DNA of 40,673 nt, from positions 1 to 40,673 of the forward strand of contig JAUSNJ010000153.1 of the NCBI GenBank assembly GCA_030645355.1, in the 5' to 3' direction. How positions within the stretch are numbered: position 1 is the first letter of the stretch; every line of letters begins with the position of its first letter. A program made the position numbers and the translations under genes. This document shows, one piece after another, positions 35,487 to 40,673 of the stretch. This stretch comes from Rhodoferax sp. Its GTDB lineage: Bacteria; Pseudomonadota; Gammaproteobacteria; Burkholderiales; Burkholderiaceae_C. Below the pieces are notes generated by a model. The model was not told the origin of the DNA. It ran no database searches and saw only the letters and a list, made by a program, of their open reading frames with translations.

Positions 35487-38291
35487 CTATTTTTTCAGCA
35501 GCACCTTGAGTACATTTTGCACGCGGCGCGCCGCCGGCGCACTGAACGGGCCAGCAAACACCGCGGCCGTATCCTGACCCCAAGTCTGCACCGGCGGTGG
35601 ATCGTTGCGGCGCGTCAGCAACTGCAACTGCAACGCGCGTCGGGCATCCAGATCCTCGGCCGGAGTCGGCACTTCGGCCGCCATTTCCAGCCTCAACAGG
35701 GCCACATGCGGATCGACGGCCTTGGCGGACGCACCGGATTGCGCACCCAGCGCCTGCACCCAGGCATTGCGCGTGGCCGGTGGTGCCCGGTTGCCCAGGT
35801 CCTGCGCCCCCGGCACCAATGTGGGATCGCGCTTTTCCCAGGCGGTCAGCAACTGGGTCAGTGCTTCGCCATGTGCCTGCATCGCCAACTTCTTGAGGGC
35901 CAACTGTGCATGCTCCAACGCATCACGCTGGGCCCGGAACGCCGCATCGCCCAGGCGCGGTGCCTCGGGTCGGGTCTCGTAGGCACCACGCGTATCGGAG
36001 CCGAATCGGCCCCCGGTGCGTCCATCACTGCGGCCATCGCCACGGCCACCACCTGCGCGATCATCAGGGCGCGGACCGCGGGAATTGCTGTCCTTGCGAT
36101 CACCCCACTTGCCGGCACCCCGCGCACCCGCGGCGACCGGCACTTCTTTTTTCATGCCCGGCCGGTCGTCACCCCGCATGGCAATCACCGGCTTGGGAGC
36201 CGGCTTTGGCGCTGGAGCAGGCACCGGCGCCGCTGCAGCATCCGGCTGCTCCGCTACTGGCGGCTCGGAGGATGCTACTGTTTCAATAGCATCAGATGCC
36301 GATTCCACGAGGGCCGGAGCCGCATTTTGATCAGCGTCCGCAGTCTGCACCGCAGCTTTGGCTTCGCTCTCTTGCGACCCAGCGGTTTTCACATCGGCCT
36401 GGGCCTGGGCCTGCCCCTGCAAGGCGGCCTCCAGCGCGGACATGGCCGTGCGAATGGCCTGGGCGTCACCCGTTGCGTTGGCGGCGTCCAGTGCCTTGGC
36501 GGCTTGCAACACCATGCGGTCGCGCGCACCCAACGAGGCTTCAGCCTTTTCGCGGTCAGCCGTCTTGCGGTTGAACGCATCATCGATCGGCTTGCGGAAC
36601 GCATCCCACAATTTCTGCTCCTGGCGACGGTCCATGGGCACACGGTGCGCCTGGGCCTGCCAGCGCTGCTGCAGGGCTTTGACCGCATCTACGCGCAATT
36701 CGGCAGCGGCACCCAACAGCTTGGCTTCTTCAATCATCGCATGGCGCAAAGCCAGGCTCTCTGCCTGCAAAGCCTCCAGGGGCGCTGCGGCATTGGCGAT
36801 GGCCGCCTTCCACAGCGGCTGCAGCTCGGCGAAGGCCTTCTCGCCCAGGTGACCCGCCTCACGCCAACGGTCTCCAAACTGGTGCAGGATTCGGTTGAAG
36901 CCCTTCCAGTCGTCATCCAATGCGGTTCGGTTGGCGGCGGCCCAGGCGTTGACTTCCTCGATCAGGGCCAAGCGCTGTGCTTTGTGCTCCGCCGATTCGG
37001 CTCTCACCTTGTCCAGCCAACCTTCGACGACCTTGTGTGCCTCGTTGCAGGCCTCGTCGAAACGCTTCCACATCGCGTGGTTGGGCGCCCCGCCCTGGTC
37101 GGTCTGCTTCCACTGCTCGCGTAGGGACCGCAAGGTTTCCTGCATCTTGCGGCCGCCAATGGCCTGGCCTTCGGGACGCTTGAGCAGACCTTCGGCCTGG
37201 GTCACCAGCGCTTCGCGCAACTGGTCGGCACGCCAGCGTTGCCAGCCCTCCAGTTCACCCGCCGCAGCCAGCGCCGCGTGGACCTGGTTCTCCAGCTTGT
37301 CGTCAATGACCCGTCCGAATTCTTTGAGGGCATGGCGCAGCGCATTGGCAGCGCCGGCGCTGGCTTTGCCATGGCCTTCGGCGATTTCAAGCTCCAATGT
37401 CGCCAAAACCTCGCGCACCGCGGCGGTGGCCTGGGCCCGCACTTGGGGATCTATCTTCGGTTTGGGTTGTTTGGCTGGTGCTTCCACCGGCACGCCGCGA
37501 GCCACGCGCAATTCGTTCGCCCACATGGGGACCGGTGGCAGCGGGGCAGCAGCGTCTTGTGCGGCGGTTACTGCGAGCGCCAAGGCAGCCTGAAACGCGT
37601 CCCACACCACCAGCAACTGACCGCGGGAGGCTTCCAGCAGGGGCGGGAATTTCACGTCCACACTAGCCCAGCTGGGGTCGACCACCAACTGCGCCGCATG
37701 CGCCTGCCAATGGTCCACGTCGACGCGCAAGGCGTCCAGGGCGGCCTGCGCGTCGAGCCACGACTTTGTCGAGAGCACCTCAATGCGCTGTGCCAGCAGC
37801 ACGGCAGCCTCCCGTTGCACCTGGACCTGGCGCTGCAGGTCTTCAATGATCCGCACCCGCTCGGCCAACCGGGTCTTCAGTGCGGCCAGGGGTTCGCGGC
37901 TCAGTGGCGCGCCCGCTTTGGCTGCATCGCGCTGCCACGCCAGTGCATCGGCGATGTTGAGCTTGACCATGCCCAACAAGGCTTCGGCCTTGGTGGCCCA
38001 ATCGGCGGCGAGGGACTCCTGCCCCTTGAGACGCTTGGCCTCGTCGATCTTCTCACGCACCAGCTTGGCGGCGCCTTTGTCCTTGACGCTCAATTCCTTG
38101 AAGACATCGGCAAGTTGATCGGGTCCGGGGCTGCCCTGCAGCCAGTCCCGTATGCGGGCAGCTCGCTCGCCTGAAGTAGGAGCGGAAAAAGCGCCACCGG
38201 TCAGACTGTCTAAATGGGCTATATCGTTGTTTTTGGCGGTAGAAGTCGACGTCACGGTGGGCTCGGAAGTGGGTTGAAAGGAAATCTGCAA
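35487..38291 (-). CDS. Very large DUF349-domain protein
   Basis: 934 residues, mostly charged helices. A Glu/Arg/Lys helical N-terminal half leads into several DUF349-type repeats (about 320-640: SLREQWKQTDQGGAPNHAMW; LWDAFRKPIDDAFNRK). Then come a Pro/Ala linker, an Arg/Gly/Asp-rich low-complexity segment (about 706-780: DDRAGGGRGDGRSDGR) and a helical C-terminus. DUF349 proteins are uncharacterised in most species. The Arg/Gly-rich part suggests nucleic-acid contact, but that is inference. Residues about 655-673 are encoded by dispersed repeat copy 4. The start is uncertain: TTG at 38291, or GTG at 38255; neither has a clear ribosome site. Confidence 0.82.
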   Translation of the reverse strand: MQISFQPTSEPTVTSTSTAKNNDIAHLDSLTGGAFSAPTSGERAARIRDWLQGSPGPDQLADVFKELSVKDKGAAKLVREKIDEAKRLKGQESLAADWATKAEALLGMVKLNIADALAWQRDAAKAGAPLSREPLAALKTRLAERVRIIEDLQRQVQVQREAAVLLAQRIEVLSTKSWLDAQAALDALRVDVDHWQAHAAQLVVDPSWASVDVKFPPLLEASRGQLLVVWDAFQAALALAVTAAQDAAAPLPPVPMWANELRVARGVPVEAPAKQPKPKIDPQVRAQATAAVREVLATLELEIAEGHGKASAGAANALRHALKEFGRVIDDKLENQVHAALAAAGELEGWQRWRADQLREALVTQAEGLLKRPEGQAIGGRKMQETLRSLREQWKQTDQGGAPNHAMWKRFDEACNEAHKVVEGWLDKVRAESAEHKAQRLALIEEVNAWAAANRTALDDDWKGFNRILHQFGDRWREAGHLGEKAFAELQPLWKAAIANAAAPLEALQAESLALRHAMIEEAKLLGAAAELRVDAVKALQQRWQAQAHRVPMDRRQEQKLWDAFRKPIDDAFNRKTADREKAEASLGARDRMVLQAAKALDAANATGDAQAIRTAMSALEAALQGQAQAQADVKTAGSQESEAKAAVQTADADQNAAPALVESASDAIETVASSEPPVAEQPDAAAAPVPAPAPKPAPKPVIAMRGDDRPGMKKEVPVAAGARGAGKWGDRKDSNSRGPRPDDRAGGGRGDGRSDGRTGGRFGSDTRGAYETRPEAPRLGDAAFRAQRDALEHAQLALKKLAMQAHGEALTQLLTAWEKRDPTLVPGAQDLGNRAPPATRNAWVQALGAQSGASAKAVDPHVALLRLEMAAEVPTPAEDLDARRALQLQLLTRRNDPPPVQTWGQDTAAVFAGPFSAPAARRVQNVLKVLLKK
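36273..36327 (+). repeat. Dispersed hairpin repeat, copy 4 (inside the DUF349 gene)
   Basis: Stem remnants GCTA (36274-36277)/TAGC (36287-36290), the same 11-nt spacer, then an exact ATTCCACGAGGGC. It is antisense to the gene and translated as ALVESASDAIETVAS, in the same frame as copy 3 in tilS. It is more diverged than copies 1-3, as expected for an older or selected insertion. Confidence 0.7.
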
Positions 38292-38392
38292 CCGCGTATT
38301 TTCGCCGCTAATTGGAAACAGCCCGGTGGTTTTTGTCCATGCTCGCCCAAACCGCGCCCGTCAGCGCAGCTGACAACAGAACAATAACTACG

Positions 38393-38446
38393 AAATACCA
38401 CGCTAGCCCTCGTACCCATTGAACATATTGCTATTTAAAATATAGC
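38393..38446 (-). repeat. Dispersed hairpin repeat, copy 5
   Basis: In the opposite orientation to the other four. On the minus strand: GCTATATTTTAAATAGC (38446-38430), 11-nt spacer, TGGGTACGAGGGCTA. It lies in the leader-side gap before the DUF349 gene, about 100-155 bp upstream of its proposed start. Confidence 0.7.
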
Positions 38447-38543
38447 AAAAAAATTTACACCATGCATACCGTTACCCCAGGCACTATGTGGTGGCGCACA
38501 GAACATCTTGAGCAAACACTCTATATATAGAGAGGACAGCGAT

Positions 38544-38642
38544 CTCCAGGGGTTTTCTGGGGAAGCAATCAAGAAAGCCCGGCGCCCGAACCATTCAGTT
38601 CGGCCACCGGGCTTGACGGCTGACCAAAGGTCCATGCCGTCA
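38544..38642. ncRNA. Candidate structured RNA: three consecutive hairpins
   Basis: Hairpin 1 (about 38546-38560): CCAG/CTGG. Hairpin 2: AAGCCCGG (38575-38582) with CCGGGCTT (38607-38614), plus inner CCGAAC (38586-38591) with GTTCGG (38598-38603) across a 3x3 internal loop. Hairpin 3: TGACGGC (38614-38620) with GCCGTCA (38636-38642), plus inner GACC/GGTC. On the minus strand hairpin 2 is followed by TTTCTT and could act as a terminator of a short transcript. It matches no RNA family that I recognise. Confidence 0.4.
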
Positions 38643-38728
38643 GGGTCGGCACTGGGGAGATTGACGTCCCGCAGTGCACTAGAAGCAATAGATTGCCTCC
38701 TTACGTTACCGGGGCCGCTTTATCACAG

Positions 38729-38743
38729 GTACCGTCACGGTAC
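38729..38743. promoter_or_regulatory. Perfect dyad, operator-like
   Basis: GTACCGT (38729-38735), C, ACGGTAC (38737-38743): 7-bp arms around one base. Compact odd-centred dyads of this kind are typical protein-binding sites; the cognate protein is unknown. Confidence 0.3.
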
Positions 38744-38951
38744 GGACTGGCTACTGCCGGAACAAAACCTGAGTGAACAGGCAAAAGGAGTCTAGCGGGC
38801 ACCAATGGCGATTTCAAATCGGGTTTTCAATGGAATTGGTGTTCGCGATTGGCAGATTTTCGATGGCGCAAAAGACGCCGGGAGCCCGCACCAAGCCTAG
38901 GAATTCTCTTTCATACAACCAATATTAGAATATCAAACCTATTTAATATTG

Positions 38952-38981
38952 TTGACTCGGTATATTAAACACCCCTAGAAT
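38952..38981 (+). promoter_or_regulatory. Sigma-70 promoter upstream of the lytic transglycosylase gene
   Basis: TTGACT (38952-38957), an 18-nt spacer, and TAGAAT (38976-38981) in an AT-rich stretch. Transcription would begin near 38989, giving a leader of about 180 nt to the ATG at 39169. Confidence 0.65.
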
Positions 38982-39168
38982 CCGCCCATTCCTAGTTTTG
39001 GCTAGGGATAACCCGTAACCGCTGCCGAACCCGGCATATTCAAATCGCTGCACATGTCGAACCGACGCCGCAGGATATTGATAGCGTACCAACCCAAACG
39101 TGGTGTCTGAAGTGACCGCACTGTTCGCAGCGCGAAAACCCAAGACCCCCGCCTAAGAAGGAAGAGCT

Positions 39169-39981
39169 ATGACAGCGACCGAAAAATTCACCAAGGGCTT
39201 GGCAACATTTGCCAGCGATATCGCCCAAGGTTTCTTTGAAATCACGCACAACGGTTTTGCCCTGCTGGGCTTGGCCGTGATGTTTGCCGTGATCACCCTG
39301 ACCGCAAGGCCAGAAATCCGCCAGGCGGGGGAAGTCCAGTTGATGAGCTGGCTGCAAACCCGTCAAACTGCCGTTACCGGCATCGCCGCAGATGTGGAAG
39401 CCGTTGACCGCACGACTGCGGCCAATCCGCAAAGCCTGCCTAAACAGCAAGCCGCCGTGGCCTATTGGCTCAGCAAAAAGTACAACATTGCGCCCGAGCC
39501 TTTGAGCGCACTGGTCGCCGAAGCATTTGAGACGGGCAGTCGCGCCAAACTCGACCCAACGCTGATTCTTGCGGTCATGGCTGTGGAATCCGGATTCAAT
39601 CCGTTTGCACAAAGCTCCGTCGGTGCCCAGGGCCTAATGCAGGTCATGACCAAGATCCATAGCGACAAGTACATGGGTTTTGGTGGCAAACTTGCAGCTT
39701 TTGACCCGGTGTCCAACCTGCGGGTTGGGGCCAAAGTGCTACAGGAGTGCGTGGCCCGTGCCGGTTCCATCGAAGGCGGGCTCAAGCTCTACGTGGGTGC
39801 TGGCAATATGGAAGACGACGGCGGTTACACCGCCAAGGTACTGGCGGAGCACAGCCGTTTGCTGATGGTGTCCAATGGCCGCAGCGTACCAGCCGCGGCG
39901 CAGCCCCAGGTAATTCCGGTGAAACAACCGGTCACACCAACGGAAGCGCCCGAAGTCGTCGCCAGCTATTTGAGCTCGTAA
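39169..39981 (+). CDS. Membrane-anchored lytic transglycosylase (SLT domain)
   Basis: 270 residues. One membrane segment (about 28-46: NGFALLGLAVMFAVITLTA) anchors a periplasmic SLT domain (about 120-230). The catalytic Glu140 is in LAVMAVESGFNP, followed by the family motif SVGAQGLMQVM and a YVGAGN motif. It cleaves the glycan strand of peptidoglycan, leaving anhydro ends. A good AAGGAAGAG precedes the ATG. The C-terminal about 40 residues are Pro/Val-rich and probably disordered. Confidence 0.9.
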   Translation: MTATEKFTKGLATFASDIAQGFFEITHNGFALLGLAVMFAVITLTARPEIRQAGEVQLMSWLQTRQTAVTGIAADVEAVDRTTAANPQSLPKQQAAVAYWLSKKYNIAPEPLSALVAEAFETGSRAKLDPTLILAVMAVESGFNPFAQSSVGAQGLMQVMTKIHSDKYMGFGGKLAAFDPVSNLRVGAKVLQECVARAGSIEGGLKLYVGAGNMEDDGGYTAKVLAEHSRLLMVSNGRSVPAAAQPQVIPVKQPVTPTEAPEVVASYLSS

Positions 39982-39999
39982 ACCCCGGAGGGACCGGTT

Positions 40000-40042
40000 C
40001 GCCAGTCGGCTCGGGTAAACTCCACTCTGTACGCGACTGGCG
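40000..40042 (+). promoter_or_regulatory. Inverted repeat overlapping the start of the ZTP aptamer
   Basis: CGCCAGTCG (40000-40008) is the exact reverse complement of CGACTGGCG (40034-40042), which contains the conserved GACTGGCG of the ZTP aptamer. In a transcript reading through from the transglycosylase gene this stem would compete with the aptamer; it could also weakly terminate that transcript. Confidence 0.5.
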
Positions 40043-40150
40043 ATAGGCGCTCAAACCCAGCGGTTTGGGGTGCTGACGTGGGACAACCACTGGGGAGCGT
40101 GCCGCACCGCCTGCACAGGTGGCTGCGTTCAGCCGTTCGCCTGGGCAGCC
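40028..40150 (+). promoter_or_regulatory. ZTP riboswitch (pfl motif) controlling glyA
   Basis: The hallmark blocks are present in order: GCGACTGGCG (40033-40042), GTGGGACAACCACTGGGGAG (40078-40097) and CGCCTGGGCAG (40138-40148). ZTP accumulates when 10-formyl-tetrahydrofolate is short; the riboswitch then turns on one-carbon genes, and glyA is a classic target. Downstream, GGCAGCCCTT (40144-40153) is complementary at 9 of 10 positions to AAGGACTGCC (40188-40197), which holds the glyA Shine-Dalgarno, so control is probably translational. Confidence 0.9.
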
Positions 40151-40197
40151 CTTGTCTCATTTCATATGACCAAGGTTCAATGTCTTAAAGGACTGCC

Positions 40198-40673
40198 ATG
40201 TACCACCGCAATATCCTCGTCGAACAGACCGACCCCGAACTGTGGGCCGCCATCCTGGCCGAAAACGCCCGCCAGGAACACCACATCGAACTGATCGCCA
40301 GCGAAAACTACGCCTCGCCCGCCGTCATGGCCGCACAAGGCAGCCAGCTGACCAACAAATATGCCGAGGGTTACCCCGGCAAGCGCTACTACGGTGGCTG
40401 CGAGCACGTGGACGTGGCCGAACAGCTGGCCATCGATCGCATCAAGCAGATTTTTGGCGCCGAAGCCGCCAACGTGCAACCCCACTGCGGCGCATCGGCC
40501 AACGAGGCCGTGTTTCTGGCCTTTTTGAAACCCGGCGACACCATCATGGGCATGAGCCTGGCCGAAGGTGGCCACCTGACCCACGGCATGCCCCTGAACA
40601 TCAGCGGCAAATGGTTCAACGTTGTGTCCTACGGCCTTAACGCCCAGGAAGCCATCGACTACGACGCCATGGA
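40198..40673 (+). CDS. glyA: Serine hydroxymethyltransferase, 5' part (runs off the right edge)
   Basis: 158 codons are visible from the ATG at 40198, which has AAGGA 5 nt upstream. The fragment shows [39 protein letters not shown] and GGHLTHGMP, diagnostic of SHMT; the PLP-binding Lys lies beyond the window. The enzyme converts serine and tetrahydrofolate to glycine and 5,10-methylene-tetrahydrofolate, which fits control by the ZTP riboswitch upstream. Confidence 0.96.
   Translation, partial: MYHRNILVEQTDPELWAAILAENARQEHHIELIASENYASPAVMAAQGSQLTNKYAEGYPGKRYYGGCEHVDVAEQLAIDRIKQIFGAEAANVQPHCGASANEAVFLAFLKPGDTIMGMSLAEGGHLTHGMPLNISGKWFNVVSYGLNAQEAIDYDAM

Larger units (their letters stand above)
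38292..39168. other. 877-bp gene-free stretch with several structured elements
   Basis: No convincing protein is encoded: the longest frames (38508-38795 plus, 38435-38635 minus) lack ribosome sites and family resemblance. The stretch contains, left to right, dispersed repeat copy 5, a 14-bp palindrome CTCTATATATAGAG (38519-38532), a run of hairpins (38544-38642), a perfect 7+1+7 dyad (38729-38743), an AT-rich segment, and the promoter of the lytic transglycosylase gene. Confidence 0.6.

Noticed and set aside
38544..38642. 6S RNA, tmRNA, RNase P RNA or SRP RNA
   Set aside because: None of the conserved core sequences of these RNAs is present; left as an unnamed structured candidate.
38508..38795. 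A 95-codon plus-strand frame in the 877-bp gap
   Set aside because: It reads straight through the hairpins and the dyad, has no Shine-Dalgarno and no recognisable domain.
1..40673. Mobile elements, prophage or CRISPR arrays
   Set aside because: No transposase, integrase, phage structural gene, or regularly spaced direct repeat was seen; the dispersed repeat copies are far apart and unevenly spaced.

Overview
This 40.7-kb, GC-rich window reads as chromosomal DNA of a betaproteobacterium in the Comamonadaceae, most like Rhodoferax or Polaromonas. That placement is inferred from gene order (cysS-alkA-accA-tilS-lysC-tRNA-Ser; the TPR/YkuD/ppiA/ppiB/lpxH run), from protein character and from a small dispersed repeat I associate with that family. 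No insertion sequence, phage gene, CRISPR array or rRNA was seen.

Left part (about 1-14.4 kb): after a cut-off gene at the left edge and an uncharacterised membrane-anchored protein comes the most striking block, nine tightly packed minus-strand genes at 12768-2034. In transcription order they are a periplasmic binding protein, a secreted poly(3-hydroxybutyrate) (PHB) depolymerase, LivG/LivF ATPases, LivH/LivM permeases, a lipoprotein 3-hydroxybutyrate-oligomer hydrolase, a second binding protein and an alpha/beta hydrolase. A sigma-54 promoter (12805-12823) and an inverted repeat lie just upstream, and the gene before them encodes a PAS/AAA+/Fis sigma-54 activator. Together this looks like a complete pathway for extracellular PHB: depolymerise, cut the oligomers, import the products through a dedicated HAAT-type ABC transporter, and switch on by sigma-54.

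Middle (14.6-23.7 kb): a signalling stretch (Crp/Fnr-type regulator, divergent CHASE3 kinase/NarL-type regulator pair, orphan receiver), then a tripartite tricarboxylate transporter (tctCBA) divergent from its tctDE two-component system, with an Hsp15-type RNA-binding gene coupled to tctE.

Right part (23.8-40.7 kb): tRNA-Ser(GCU), lysC, tilS, accA, alkA, cysS on the minus strand; a plus-strand envelope operon (TPR protein, L,D-transpeptidase, two cyclophilins, lpxH); a GAF/HD-GYP protein; a very large DUF349 protein; an 877-bp gene-free stretch with several hairpins; a membrane-anchored lytic transglycosylase; and a ZTP riboswitch in front of the truncated glyA at the right edge.

Five copies of one short repeat (hairpin, 11-nt spacer, then a CACGAGGGCTA-like box) are scattered across the window. 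Two lie inside tilS and the DUF349 gene, are read in the same frame and encode similar peptides (ALVE...AI..); one supplies the stop codon of the alpha/beta hydrolase; one sits directly at the end of tctA.
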